Source of the DNA: Alphaproteobacteria bacterium
GTDB lineage: Bacteria > Pseudomonadota > Alphaproteobacteria > Micropepsales > Micropepsaceae
DNA length: 48,957 nt
Assembly (NCBI GenBank): GCA_019241645.1
Contig: JAFAWQ010000019.1
Span: forward strand, 1-48,957
Direction: 5' to 3'
The notes below the pieces were generated by a model, which did not search any database, was not told the DNA's origin, and saw only the letters and a list, made by a program, of their open reading frames with translations. The position numbers and the translations under genes are program-made. Shown piece after piece: positions 1 through 12,046 of the stretch. Each line of letters opens with the position of its first letter. Positions within the stretch are counted from its first letter, which is position 1.

Positions 1-1532
1 TCGGGCCCGAGGAAATCACCCGCGATATTCCGAATGTCGGCGAGGAAAATCTCAAAAACCTCGACGAGGCCGGCATTGTTTATATCGGCGCCGAAGTGGT
101 GGCCGGCGACATTCTGGTCGGCAAGGTGACGCCGAAAGGCGAAACACCGATGACGCCGGAAGAGAAGCTTCTGCGCGCCATCTTCGGCGAGAAGGCGGCG
201 GACGTGCGAGACACATCGCTTCGCGTGCCGCCCGGTGTCACGGGCACCATCGTGGAAGTGCGGGTGTTCAACCGGCATGGCGTGGACAAAGACCAGCGCG
301 CAATGTCGATCGAGAAGGCGGAGGAAGAGCGTCTAGCCGAAGACCGCGATGACGAACTCGCCATTCTCGAGCGCAACATCTTTGCCCGCCTGTCCGAGCT
401 TCTGCTTCACAAGACGGTGGCAAACGGGCCGAAGGGGCTCGCCGCCGATTCAAAGGTGACGCAGAACGTGCTGGACACGATCCCCCGTCATCAATGGTGG
501 CAGATCGGCCTGCGCAACGAAAAGGCACAGGGCGAGATCGAGGCGCTGAAGAAGCAGTACGACGAATCCAAGCAGCGGCTGGACAAGCGTTTTGCGGACA
601 AGGTGGAAAAGCTTCGCCGCGGCGACGAGCTCGCCCCGGGCGTGATGAAGATGGTCAAGGTGTTCGTCGCGGTGAAGCGTAAGCTCCAGCCGGGCGACAA
701 GATGGCCGGACGTCACGGCAACAAGGGCGTGATCAGCCGGATTCTGCCGATCGAGGACATGCCGCATCTGGACGACGGCACGCCGGTGGATGTCGTGCTC
801 AACCCGCTGGGCGTGCCCTCGCGCATGAATGTCGGCCAGATTCTGGAGACACATCTTGGCTGGGCTTCCGCGGGGCTTGGCCGGCAGATCGGCGAGGTGC
901 TCGACAAGGTGAAGCGCGACGGCAACAAGGCCGATGGCGCGCTGCGCAAGAAGCTGAAGCAGGTCTACGGCAACGACACTCGACTCGGCGAGTTGGATGA
1001 CGGCGGCCTTATTGAGCTCGGTGAAAACCTGCGCGAAGGCGTGCCGGTTGCGACGCCCGTGTTCGATGGCGCCAAGGAAGCCGACATCGTCGAGATGCTC
1101 CAACAGGCCGGCCTGAATGAGACCGGACAGGTGACTCTATACGACGGCCGGACCGGCGAGGCTTTCAAGCGCGCCGTCACAGTCGGTTATATCTACATGC
1201 TGAAGCTGCACCACCTCGTGGACGACAAGATTCACGCGCGCTCGATCGGTCCGTACAGCCTCGTCACCCAGCAGCCGCTCGGCGGCAAGGCGCAGTTCGG
1301 CGGACAGCGTTTCGGTGAAATGGAAGTGTGGGCTCTCGAGGCCTACGGCGCGGCCTACACGCTTCAGGAAATCCTGACCGTGAAGTCCGACGACGTGGCC
1401 GGCCGTACCAAGGTTTACGAGGCGATCGTGCGCGGCGAGGACACGTTCGAGGCCGGTATTCCGGAATCGTTCAACGTGCTCGTCAAGGAAATGCGCTCGC
1501 TCGGCCTTAATGTGGAGCTCGTCAATGGCTGA
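1..1532 (+). CDS. rpoB: RNA polymerase beta subunit, C-terminal part (5' end outside window)
   Basis: This is the catalytic beta subunit of RNA polymerase; about 510 C-terminal residues are present. The reading frame is open from base 3 and ends at TGA 1530-1532. Visible landmarks are the active-centre segment [15 protein letters not shown] (about 700-740) and the C-terminal clamp block [20 protein letters not shown] followed by [20 protein letters not shown] (about 1209-1340). Both are nearly invariant in bacteria. Rifampicin-contact regions lie upstream of the window and cannot be inspected. rpoC follows at once, giving the usual rpoBC operon. Nothing is odd apart from truncation by the window edge. 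Confidence 0.99.
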   Translation, partial: GPEEITRDIPNVGEENLKNLDEAGIVYIGAEVVAGDILVGKVTPKGETPMTPEEKLLRAIFGEKAADVRDTSLRVPPGVTGTIVEVRVFNRHGVDKDQRAMSIEKAEEERLAEDRDDELAILERNIFARLSELLLHKTVANGPKGLAADSKVTQNVLDTIPRHQWWQIGLRNEKAQGEIEALKKQYDESKQRLDKRFADKVEKLRRGDELAPGVMKMVKVFVAVKRKLQPGDKMAGRHGNKGVISRILPIEDMPHLDDGTPVDVVLNPLGVPSRMNVGQILETHLGWASAGLGRQIGEVLDKVKRDGNKADGALRKKLKQVYGNDTRLGELDDGGLIELGENLREGVPVATPVFDGAKEADIVEMLQQAGLNETGQVTLYDGRTGEAFKRAVTVGYIYMLKLHHLVDDKIHARSIGPYSLVTQQPLGGKAQFGGQRFGEMEVWALEAYGAAYTLQEILTVKSDDVAGRTKVYEAIVRGEDTFEAGIPESFNVLVKEMRSLGLNVELVNG

Positions 1533-1566
1533 TTTCGAATTCAGAACACCCCGCAGGGACTCAAGA

Positions 1567-5754
<4,188 letters not shown>

Positions 5755-5770
5755 GCATTTGTGACGAACG

Positions 5771-5800
5771 AAAGGGCCGCCCCCCTGGGCGGCCCTTTTT
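5771..5800 (+). terminator. Rho-independent terminator of rpoBC
   Basis: There is a perfect 11-bp inverted repeat, AAAGGGCCGCC (5771-5781) against GGCGGCCCTTT (5788-5798). It has a 6-nt loop and a run of T residues at 5796-5800. It begins 17 nt after the rpoC stop and separates rpoBC from the repair operon. Confidence 0.93.
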
Positions 5801-5855
5801 CATATGTTGGCGCGCGCGAACGGTCCCGAAGCAGGCCGAAATATCCAACGGGTGA

Positions 5856-5890
5856 AATGAGAGGCGCAGAGGGGTACGACGTCCTATATT
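5856..5890 (+). promoter_or_regulatory. Candidate promoter and Ada-like operator of the alkylation-repair operon
   Basis: TATATT at 5885-5890 fits a -10 element only 6 nt before the ATG at 5897, so the transcript would be leaderless or nearly so. No Shine-Dalgarno sequence is present and no good -35 is seen. At the expected -35 position lies AAT (5856-5858), N7, GCAG (5866-5869), including GAGGCGCA at 5861-5868. This resembles the E. coli Ada operator (AAT-N6-GCAA, AAAGCGCA). The -10 is seen in the sequence; the operator is inference from a partial match. Confidence 0.35.
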
Positions 5891-5896
5891 CTTCGC

Positions 5897-7333
5897 ATGA
5901 AAACGCCTGAACCTTTCTCCTGGGATCGCGCCGAAGCGCGCGCCGGCAAATTCGATGGAAAATTCCTCATCGGCGTGCTGACGACGGGCATCTATTGCCT
6001 GCCGTCCTGCACCGCCCGGCAGCCAAAGCCGGACAATGTCCGGATCGTGCGCACCGAAGAAGAAGCCCAGGCGTTGGGCCTGCGTGCCTGCAAGCGTTGC
6101 CGCCCAGACCTCTTCTATCGGGGCGAAGATGAAGATATTTCGCTGTTCGAAGGACTGGCGACCCGCGTGTGTGCCGCGCCGCCGGATTTTCCGGACGCTC
6201 GGGCATTAGCCAAGGCGGCGGGAGTGAGTCTCACCAAGCTCGCTGACCTGTTCCGCGAGCACGCGCACCTTACGCCTGTTGCCTGGCTTCGTCGTGAACG
6301 CGTGCGGGCCGCTTCATGCCAGTTGCTCGGAACTGCCGACCGCGTGTTGGAAGTGGGGTATGCGTCCGGCTTCGAGAGCGAGTCGGTGTTTCACCGCCAG
6401 TTTCTCGCACTGACGCGAATGACCCCGGGAGCCTTTCGCGCCATGAACGGCGCATCTGTTTTTCTCCTGCAGTTGCCGTCGGGATATCGCGCCCAGGAGA
6501 TACTGGCTTATCACGCGCGCGACCCTCAGAGCCCGTGCGAGCGGGTCGAAGGAAATCGCATCTTCAAGGCTCTCGGAACGCCTCAAGGACCGGCGGTTCT
6601 GGAGCTTTCCCTTGAAGGCGAAGGCGCGTGGGCAAGAGTGCATGGCGTCGAAAAGATGAGCCGCGAAACGGCCGCGTTTTTGCACGCATCGGCGCTGCGC
6701 ATGTTGGGATTGAACAACGAGGTGGTCGCGTTCGAGACGCGCATGACCAAGGACCAGCGGTTTGGCTCTGTTGTTGCCAGGCGCCGAGGCCTGCGCGTGC
6801 CATCCATCCCGACCGGATTCGATGGTTTGTGTTGGGCAATTATCGGACAACAGGTGAATGTGAAGTTCGCGGCAGCTCTGCGGCGTGAGATTCTGAATTT
6901 GGCCGGGGATAAAATCGGCGACATGCGCACGCACCCGATTCCGGATAGGGTTGCGGAAATTGGCGCGGCCCGGCTTGCCAAATTGCGCTATTCACGCGCC
7001 AAGGCCGAATACCTGGTGGGAGCGGCAAGCACGGTGGCACAGGGGCGGCTCGATATCGAAGCACTGCCGGAGACATCCGCAGTCGCGGCGGAGAAAAAGC
7101 TCATGTCGTTGCGAGGCATCGGCAGATGGACGGCGCGCTATACGATGCTGCGCGGTGGATTCGCCGATGCAGCGCCGGTGGGCGACAGTGCGCTCGCCAC
7201 CGTGTTGCAGCGGATCCATGGGCTCGCTGAACGTCCGGACGCCGAGCACGCGGAGTCGTTGATGCAGGAATTCGCCCCACATCGCAGCCTCGCAACCTGT
7301 CATTTGTGGGCCAGCTACAAGGATGCAGCATGA
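5897..7333 (+). CDS. Ada-AlkA fusion: methyl-sensing regulator and 3-methyladenine DNA glycosylase
   Basis: This 478-residue protein joins three modules. An N-terminal Ada zinc domain has Cys34, Cys38, Cys65 and Cys68. Their spacing (4, 27, 3) is identical to E. coli Ada Cys38/42/69/72, so Cys34 is the likely acceptor of methyl from phosphotriesters. An AraC-type helix-turn-helix follows (about 90-185). From about 190 on comes an AlkA-type N-domain and HhH-GPD glycosylase with the hairpin LRGIGRWTARY and the catalytic Asp in APVGDSAL, matching AlkA Asp238. By family knowledge it senses methylation, activates its own operon and excises alkylated bases. It lacks the Ada O6-methylguanine domain, which is supplied by the next gene, whose start overlaps this stop by 4 nt. 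Confidence 0.93.
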   Translation: MKTPEPFSWDRAEARAGKFDGKFLIGVLTTGIYCLPSCTARQPKPDNVRIVRTEEEAQALGLRACKRCRPDLFYRGEDEDISLFEGLATRVCAAPPDFPDARALAKAAGVSLTKLADLFREHAHLTPVAWLRRERVRAASCQLLGTADRVLEVGYASGFESESVFHRQFLALTRMTPGAFRAMNGASVFLLQLPSGYRAQEILAYHARDPQSPCERVEGNRIFKALGTPQGPAVLELSLEGEGAWARVHGVEKMSRETAAFLHASALRMLGLNNEVVAFETRMTKDQRFGSVVARRRGLRVPSIPTGFDGLCWAIIGQQVNVKFAAALRREILNLAGDKIGDMRTHPIPDRVAEIGAARLAKLRYSRAKAEYLVGAASTVAQGRLDIEALPETSAVAAEKKLMSLRGIGRWTARYTMLRGGFADAAPVGDSALATVLQRIHGLAERPDAEHAESLMQEFAPHRSLATCHLWASYKDAA

Positions 7334-7842
7334 AGATGGAAAAACGGTACTGGGCACCGATCACGTCCAGCTTCGGAAATTTCGCGGCATGGGTGGATGA
7401 GGAGGGGAAATTGCTCCGCTTTCACCTGCGCGCCAGAGGTGCTGAGCGGGTTGACCCGCAGGCGGAACGCAACGAGGCAAAACTGGGCGCGGTGCAGGCG
7501 CAGGTCGCGGAATACGACAAGGGCAAGCGGCGCGAGTTCGAATTCGAGCTGCTGCCCGAAGGTCCGGAGTTTCATCGGCAGGTTTGGCAGGCGCTTTTAA
7601 GAATTCCTTACGGCGAAACCACCAGCTATGGCGCGATCGCCCGCAAGGTGGGGCAGCCCACGGCAGCAAGAGCAGTTGGCGTCGCCAATGGAGCCAATCC
7701 CATTGCCCTTGTTGTGCCATGCCACCGGGTCATCGGCAGTAATGGCAGTCTAACCGGCTATGGCGGAGGATTGCCGCTCAAGCGCGCCCTGCTTGAGCAT
7801 GAAGCGCGCGTGGTTGGCCGCCCTTTCGACCTTTTCGTCTGA
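7330..7842 (+). CDS. ogt: Methylated-DNA--protein-cysteine S-methyltransferase
   Basis: This 170-residue suicide methyltransferase removes O6-alkyl groups from guanine in DNA. The active-site motif is VVPCHRVIG with Cys131 as acceptor, followed by the usual GSLTGYGGGLPLKRALLEHE tail. The helix-turn-helix segment (PYGETTSYGAIARKVGQPTAARAVG) is intact. ATG 7330 overlaps the stop of the Ada-AlkA gene as ATGA, so the two are probably translationally coupled and together restore the full set of Ada activities. An in-frame ATG at 7306 lies deeper in the upstream gene and is less likely. The gene converges on the minus-strand membrane gene ending at 7875. Confidence 0.95.
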   Translation: MKMEKRYWAPITSSFGNFAAWVDEEGKLLRFHLRARGAERVDPQAERNEAKLGAVQAQVAEYDKGKRREFEFELLPEGPEFHRQVWQALLRIPYGETTSYGAIARKVGQPTAARAVGVANGANPIALVVPCHRVIGSNGSLTGYGGGLPLKRALLEHEARVVGRPFDLFV

Positions 7843-7874
7843 GTGCCGCCTCGTGAAGCGGCCGAGGGGAACGG

Positions 7875-8390
7875 TTATCCGGCCTCGAGAATAGGAGGGG
7901 TCTTGGTCTGGCCCGGCTCCGATGGGCGTCCGTTGGGCATTCGAACGCGACCGGAGAAACGGTGGACGACGAACGGGATGGGCAGCAGCAAACCAACCGC
8001 CCAATGCAAAAGGGCGACGGTGGAGATGGTTGCGTCGTCGGCGAGATAATACAGCAGAAAGCCGCTTGCGATCAGCCACATGAGAACGAGGAGCATGATG
8101 CTCCCGGACAGCCGGTTCCGGCCTGTCTGCCACCCGCCAACAATGTGGACACCCCAAAGCAGGCCGGCCAGCCAGACGCTTACGAACGCGAATAAGCCGT
8201 GAAGCACCAGCGACCAGTGCTCGAGCGGGTGCGGGGTCGGGCCGAACGGACCGCTTTGCTGGAAGAAGTAATGCAAGCATAGCCAGGCGCCGCCCGATGC
8301 CCATATCCCCAAGCCGACGCCGTAGACTTCAAAGCGCCTCCGGCGGGAAAGGTTCACGCGGTCGCGAATCTGGATTACATCCATGCGCAT
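7875..8390 (-). CDS. Four-helix membrane protein with paired histidines, possible b-type cytochrome
   Basis: This is a 171-residue integral membrane protein of a family I cannot name. Four hydrophobic segments are visible at about residues 22-42, 59-82, 96-115 and 122-143. Helix 2 carries His64 and His82, and helix 4 carries His129 and His143; pairs like these could hold two haems across the membrane, as in b561-type cytochromes. That role is inference. ATG 8390 overlaps the apbE stop as TGATG, so it is the last, coupled gene of the flavin operon. An electron-input role (quinol to periplasmic flavoprotein) would fit its neighbours. The tail after residue 148 is hydrophilic and Pro-rich. Confidence 0.7.
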   Translation of the reverse strand: MRMDVIQIRDRVNLSRRRRFEVYGVGLGIWASGGAWLCLHYFFQQSGPFGPTPHPLEHWSLVLHGLFAFVSVWLAGLLWGVHIVGGWQTGRNRLSGSIMLLVLMWLIASGFLLYYLADDATISTVALLHWAVGLLLPIPFVVHRFSGRVRMPNGRPSEPGQTKTPPILEAG

Positions 8391-9268
8391 CAAACAGGTC
8401 TTCCGATTTCGCGCCAACCATGGGTCAAGTTATGGACAATGGCTCGCGCGCCAAAACGTGCCAAGAGAGCGTGCGTGCGGGCGCCCTTCGCCATCACCGC
8501 TTTTGTAAGCGCGTCGGCATGGATGCAGCGCGGCGCGATCACGGAAACAAATTGATCCAGCGTTGGCGTGGCGTTTCGGGGCGCGACATGCGGCATGCCC
8601 GTAGCGGTTCCGCAGCGTCTTGCTGCCATCGTGCCGGATGAGCTAGCCAGGCTTCCGTTCGATAATTCTACGACCGGAATCGAAAGGCCGTTGAATTCCG
8701 GGGCGAGTCGCACGCGCTCTATGTCCGGTCCTGCTACGCGAAGGTCGCCGCCCGCATTGACGCAGACCTGGGTTGCCCCCGTCTCGAGAAGAAAGTCGAC
8801 GGCGCAATCGACCGCGTAGCCCTTCGCGATGCCGCCTAGATCGATCCAGAGCGGCTTGCGGAACCGCACCTGGGATTTGTCGAGCAACACAATGTCGGTC
8901 CATGGTGCATCGCCGTCGGTCGCAGGCAAGTCCGATCGCCGCGGCAGCACATCCCGTTCAACGAGTTCTGCTGCTACCGCGACGTCAAACGCCCCCGCTG
9001 TAATTGAAGACAGTGTCAACGCTTGCGCAAGCACGGCATGAGTGCGGGCATTGATCTCGATAGGATTGGCATGAGCATCGCGATTGAGCCGCGAGACGTC
9101 GCTGTCATCCTCGTGAAAGCTCATGAGATGATGAATTGTGCCGATCTCGGCAAAGGCTGAGTCGATCGCCCGGTGCGCAGCATCGGGCGATAGCCCCGCA
9201 ACTCGAATGCGCACAATCGTCCCCAGCAGCGGCTTTGCGCGTTCAATGACCGGCAAGGGCGACAGCAT
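8390..9268 (-). CDS. apbE: FAD:protein FMN transferase (ApbE family)
   Basis: ApbE enzymes transfer FMN from FAD onto a Thr or Ser of target flavoproteins. From ATG 9268 the protein is 292 aa. Family landmarks are PLLGTIVRIRV near the start, MSFHEDDSDVSRLNR, WIDLGGIAKGYAVDCAVDF, VNAGGDLRVAG, SSSGTMAARRCG and the metal-site region IHADALTKAVMAKG. No signal peptide or lipobox is seen. ATG 9295 and a start at 9421 are possible, but both extend further into the upstream gene. The start overlaps the FMN-binding gene by 26 nt and the stop overlaps the membrane gene. Its most likely substrate is the SGAT motif of the adjacent upstream-encoded protein. Confidence 0.93.
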   Translation of the reverse strand: MLSPLPVIERAKPLLGTIVRIRVAGLSPDAAHRAIDSAFAEIGTIHHLMSFHEDDSDVSRLNRDAHANPIEINARTHAVLAQALTLSSITAGAFDVAVAAELVERDVLPRRSDLPATDGDAPWTDIVLLDKSQVRFRKPLWIDLGGIAKGYAVDCAVDFLLETGATQVCVNAGGDLRVAGPDIERVRLAPEFNGLSIPVVELSNGSLASSSGTMAARRCGTATGMPHVAPRNATPTLDQFVSVIAPRCIHADALTKAVMAKGARTHALLARFGARAIVHNLTHGWREIGRPV

Positions 9269-9767
9269 AGGTGGCCAGCAATCGCTTGACGCCATCGGTA
9301 ATGTGCTTGGACGAGAGGGTGGCGCCTGAAATATTTTTGATGTCTTGTCCAAGTTCGAGCGTGGCCCCGTGCGTCTTGCCCACGAACTGCGCACGCCACG
9401 CCGGATTGCGAATCTTGCCACCGTATGACTCGCGATATTCGAGGATCTCCACTCCCTTCACTCGTCCGTCTGCGTCCAGGGCCAGTGCAAAGGGGATAAA
9501 TTCATGCTTGCCCATAACCTCATCGGCGATGAACCAGCCGCCGGTTGATGTGCGCCAGGCCCGCACCTTGCTGTCGCGGACGTCAACACCACTATCGTGT
9601 TCGATGGCCGAAACTTGAGTTTCGGAGAGGGTGACGAACGTCTGCGTGAATACGGCACCCGGAAACATCAATTTTTGCGCTTGCTCGATCGACAGGTAGA
9701 TCTCGGCGTGCGCAGGCTGGATCAAGGACAGCGCGGAGTACGGATAAAGAATAAATCGCGCCCGCAT
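9243..9767 (-). CDS. Secreted FMN-binding domain protein with covalent-FMN motif
   Basis: This 174-residue protein has a signal-like N-terminus (ending near PAHA, residues 17-21) and an FMN-binding domain of the NqrC/RnfG type. The C-terminal motif DIKNISGATLSS matches the ApbE target pattern, making Thr150 the expected phosphoester-FMN site. GGWFIADEVMGKHEF and VKGVEILEYRESYGGKI are typical of the family. An AGGGA-like site precedes ATG 9767. It sits between an outer-membrane barrel gene and apbE in a minus-strand operon. It therefore probably carries electrons in the periplasm. It is too small and soluble to be a complete Rnf or Nqr subunit, and no other rnf/nqr genes are present. Confidence 0.88.
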   Translation of the reverse strand: MRARFILYPYSALSLIQPAHAEIYLSIEQAQKLMFPGAVFTQTFVTLSETQVSAIEHDSGVDVRDSKVRAWRTSTGGWFIADEVMGKHEFIPFALALDADGRVKGVEILEYRESYGGKIRNPAWRAQFVGKTHGATLELGQDIKNISGATLSSKHITDGVKRLLATYAVALAGH

Positions 9768-9920
9768 GTTCTATCCCTGAATATGATGGCCAACATCTTA
9801 AGGCCAAGGAACCGTTCACGTCGCCTGTGTCGCAGCGACCGACATATGCATTTCTCTGGTACCTACAGGCTATGTGGCGGAAGCCGTCAATAGACCCATT
9901 CGGCACCCCACGCGCAGCAA

Positions 9921-10763
9921 CTAAATTTCGATCCCGAAGCGCAGACGCAAGCTCAGGCGAGGCTCCTCGTGAGCGTAGCCATCCACCGTTTCGTTGAGTT
10001 GGCCGTTGAGATTGCCTGCAGTTGGCAACTGGGCCTGCGCCGCAGCGGTGAGCCACCAATTCTGGTGCGTGTAGTGCAGGACGGGTCCAAGGAAGAAAGA
10101 ATCCGCGGCAGCTTCAGACTCCCCCGAGAAGATGTGGCCGTCGAATTCGCGCTTGAATTGAAACTCTGCGCCGGCAAACCAGTTCGGCGCAACGCGATAG
10201 GACAGGCCAAGGAGCAATTTGACCTCCGTATTGTGCCCCCATTCGCCGTTTGCTTTCCGCCATTCATATTCTAGGACGCCGTTGCCGGCGAGCACCAGCC
10301 GATCGTCAAGAAAGTTCTTCTGTACCAACGCCTTAAATTCGATTTCACGGTTGTCTGCGCCGATGAGCGGCTCGACATAGAGAGCCAAGCCCACTGGATG
10401 AGTATAGGGGTCCGCCAGGCGATAGATCAGCTCCCCCGAAACGCCGGTAAAATGCGTGTCGTCCTTAAAGCCGGTATCGGCGGCGGGAGTATTTGGTGTG
10501 TTCTTAATCCAGTCGTAGTTAAGGTAGAGCGAACCCTGGAAGTTATCGGTGAAGCCGTATTCGAATTCGGTGCGTCCTTCCAAACGGTTATAGGTTTCAA
10601 ACGGCCGGCCATTTTCCCATGTCAGCCACTGTTCGATTTCCTTTGCTCCCGATGGAAGCACATCCGTGGTGTAGACACTGGCGAAGGGAGTTTCGTCCGC
10701 GTTCGCCGCGCTTGAAACTACGGCAGCAAACAGAAAGGCTATTACCGGATATGCTGATCGCAT
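9921..10763 (-). CDS. Outer-membrane beta-barrel-like protein, resembles DUF6662 family
   Basis: This is a 280-residue protein from ATG 10763 (another ATG at 10796). It has a clear signal peptide (MRSAYPVIAFLFAAVVSSAANA, cleavage before DETPF). The mature part alternates polar and aromatic residues in short strands (FEYGFTDNFQGSLYLNY, AGAEFQFKREF, SLRLRFGIEI) and ends in an Ile after an aromatic-rich strand, as outer-membrane barrels do. The start TTDVLPSGAKEIEQWLTWENG recalls the DUF6662 family, whose function is unknown to me. It is first in the Fur-boxed operon, 153 nt ahead of the FMN-binding gene. A role at the outer membrane in iron or electron traffic is inference. Confidence 0.75.
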   Translation of the reverse strand: MRSAYPVIAFLFAAVVSSAANADETPFASVYTTDVLPSGAKEIEQWLTWENGRPFETYNRLEGRTEFEYGFTDNFQGSLYLNYDWIKNTPNTPAADTGFKDDTHFTGVSGELIYRLADPYTHPVGLALYVEPLIGADNREIEFKALVQKNFLDDRLVLAGNGVLEYEWRKANGEWGHNTEVKLLLGLSYRVAPNWFAGAEFQFKREFDGHIFSGESEAAADSFFLGPVLHYTHQNWWLTAAAQAQLPTAGNLNGQLNETVDGYAHEEPRLSLRLRFGIEI

Positions 10764-10820
10764 TACGACGTTCCAAAAATTGAGAATGACTTGCATCTAG
10801 AAGGACAGACGACTCACGTC

Positions 10821-10840
10821 AATGCGAATGATTCGCAATT
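10821..10840 (-). promoter_or_regulatory. Fur-like operator upstream of the flavin module
   Basis: TGCGAATGATTCGCA (10823-10837) is a perfect 7-1-7 palindrome. It matches the Fur consensus TGATAATNATTATCA at 10 of 14 fixed positions, including the TG...AAT-N-ATT...CA frame. It lies 57 nt before the chosen barrel-gene start. A weak minus-strand promoter (TTGACG, complement of 10817-10822, N17, TAGATG) abuts it, so binding would block transcription. The palindrome is seen directly; identity as a Fur box is inference. Confidence 0.7.
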
Positions 10841-10936
10841 AAGTGTCGCAGCCGCCGAAGGCATGGTCTTCGGCTCGGTGGGGTAGGGCTCCCTTTCGGA
10901 CACGCCGAATCCGGAAATTATCGTGGGTCCTGGCGC

Positions 10937-10965
10937 TTGACCGTCCCGAACCGCACTTCTATATA
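10937..10965 (+). promoter_or_regulatory. Sigma-70 promoter of the str operon
   Basis: TTGACC (10937-10942), a 17-nt spacer and TATATA (10960-10965) closely match the housekeeping consensus. The expected start near 10972 gives a leader of about 190 nt before rpsL, long enough for ribosomal-protein autoregulation, though I recognise no defined structure. The promoter lets the str operon run independently of rpoBC, which is terminated 5 kb upstream. Confidence 0.8.
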
Positions 10966-11162
10966 GCCGCACTCCGCAGGCAGGCTGTCCGCAGGTCTTT
11001 GGGCTGGAAACGCTGCCGGGAACCAGTTTTGGCGAGTTTGGCGTGCGTGACCTGGGACTTACCATCCTCGGTCCTCCGCGAGCTGGGGCAGCCTCCGAAA
11101 GGTGGCCTGCCTCGAATTCGTTGTTGTGTGGCCGCACGAGCGGCATGGGAACGGGAAGACGA

Positions 11163-11534
11163 ATGCCAACGATTAATCAGTTGATCCGTAAGCCACGGGG
11201 CGAGAAACCGAAGCGGAACAAGGTTCCGGCGCTGCAGGGCAGCCCGCAGAAGCGAGGCGTGTGTACGCGCGTTTACACCACCACGCCGAAGAAGCCGAAT
11301 TCCGCGTTGCGGAAAGTCGCCAAAGTACGACTGACGAACAGCTACGAGGTGGTGAGCTATATTCCGGGGGAAGGGCACAATCTCCAGGAGCACTCGGTTG
11401 TGTTGATCCGCGGCGGCCGCGTGAAGGACCTGCCGGGCGTCCGCTACCACATCATCCGCGGTGTGCTCGACACGCAGGGCGTGAAAGATCGCAAACAACG
11501 CCGCTCTCTGTATGGCGCCAAGCGTCCGAAATGA
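11163..11534 (+). CDS. rpsL: 30S ribosomal protein S12
   Basis: S12 lies at the decoding centre. The 123-residue protein from ATG 11163 has the invariant [20 protein letters not shown] and [15 protein letters not shown]. Lys43 and Lys88 (the classical streptomycin-resistance positions) are both the sensitive wild type, and Asp89, the methylthiolation site, is present. A GGGAAG sequence (11153-11158) serves as ribosome-binding site. The frame is open upstream to 11043, but that extension is not S12-like. It is the first gene of the str operon, with its promoter about 200 nt upstream. Confidence 0.98.
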   Translation: MPTINQLIRKPRGEKPKRNKVPALQGSPQKRGVCTRVYTTTPKKPNSALRKVAKVRLTNSYEVVSYIPGEGHNLQEHSVVLIRGGRVKDLPGVRYHIIRGVLDTQGVKDRKQRRSLYGAKRPK

Positions 11535-11563
11535 TTTGATCGAGCGAGAAGAGGAAGCACGAT

Positions 11564-12034
11564 ATGGCCCGCCGCCGCCGCGCAGAGAGACGCGAGATCA
11601 ACCCCGACGCCAAGTATGGCGACCTTGTGCTCGCCAAGTTCATGAACAGCCTGATGTATGACGGCAAGAAATCCGCTGCCGAGGGTATCGTCTATGGCGC
11701 GTTCGATACCATTCAACAGAAGACCAAGCAGGAGCCGCTCGTCGTGTTTCACGAAGCTCTGCGCAATGTCAGTCCGGCGCTTGAAGTCCGCTCACGCCGT
11801 GTCGGCGGCGCGACGTATCAGGTCCCCGTTGAGGTGCGGCAGGATCGCAGCCGCGCGCTTGCCATTCGCTGGATCATCAACGCCGCCCGCTCGCGCAATG
11901 AACCGACGATGACTGGCCGGCTTTCTGGCGAGTTGCTCGATGCCGCCAACAATCGTGGCAGCGCGGTTAAGAAGCGTGAAGACACGCACAAGATGGCGGA
12001 CGCGAATCGCGCGTTTTCGCACTATCGCTGGTAA
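11564..12034 (+). CDS. rpsG: 30S ribosomal protein S7
   Basis: S7 organises the head of the small subunit by binding the 3' domain of 16S rRNA. The 156-residue length is standard. Conserved stretches include [42 protein letters not shown] and [22 protein letters not shown] precedes ATG 11564. In most bacteria fusA comes next, but here a methyltransferase gene intervenes 12 nt downstream. Confidence 0.98.
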   Translation: MARRRRAERREINPDAKYGDLVLAKFMNSLMYDGKKSAAEGIVYGAFDTIQQKTKQEPLVVFHEALRNVSPALEVRSRRVGGATYQVPVEVRQDRSRALAIRWIINAARSRNEPTMTGRLSGELLDAANNRGSAVKKREDTHKMADANRAFSHYRW

Positions 12035-12046
12035 CGGAAGCAGAAT

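Larger units (their letters stand above)
10764..11162. other. Divergent intergenic region between flavin module and str operon
   Basis: About 400 nt without a convincing gene. It holds the Fur-like palindrome (10821-10840), a 7-bp hairpin GCCGAAG/CTTCGGC (10854-10860, 10868-10874) and the rpsL promoter (10937-10965). After the promoter comes a leader of about 190 nt. Open frames running into rpsL from 11043 lack homology to S12 and are read as leader. Confidence 0.6.

Noticed and set aside
450..1103. Minus-strand open frame across rpoB
   Set aside because: It is a mirror of a highly conserved coding region, with no family features.
7843..7874. Bidirectional terminator between ogt and the membrane gene
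   Set aside because: Only a 5-bp stem GCCGC/GCGGC without T-runs; too weak to call.
9592..10059. Minus-strand 155-codon frame spanning the gap between the barrel and FMN-binding genes
   Set aside because: It overlaps both flavin-module genes in another frame, and its composition is that of an out-of-frame read.
11163..11534. Streptomycin-resistance substitutions in S12
   Set aside because: Lys43 and Lys88 are both the standard residues.
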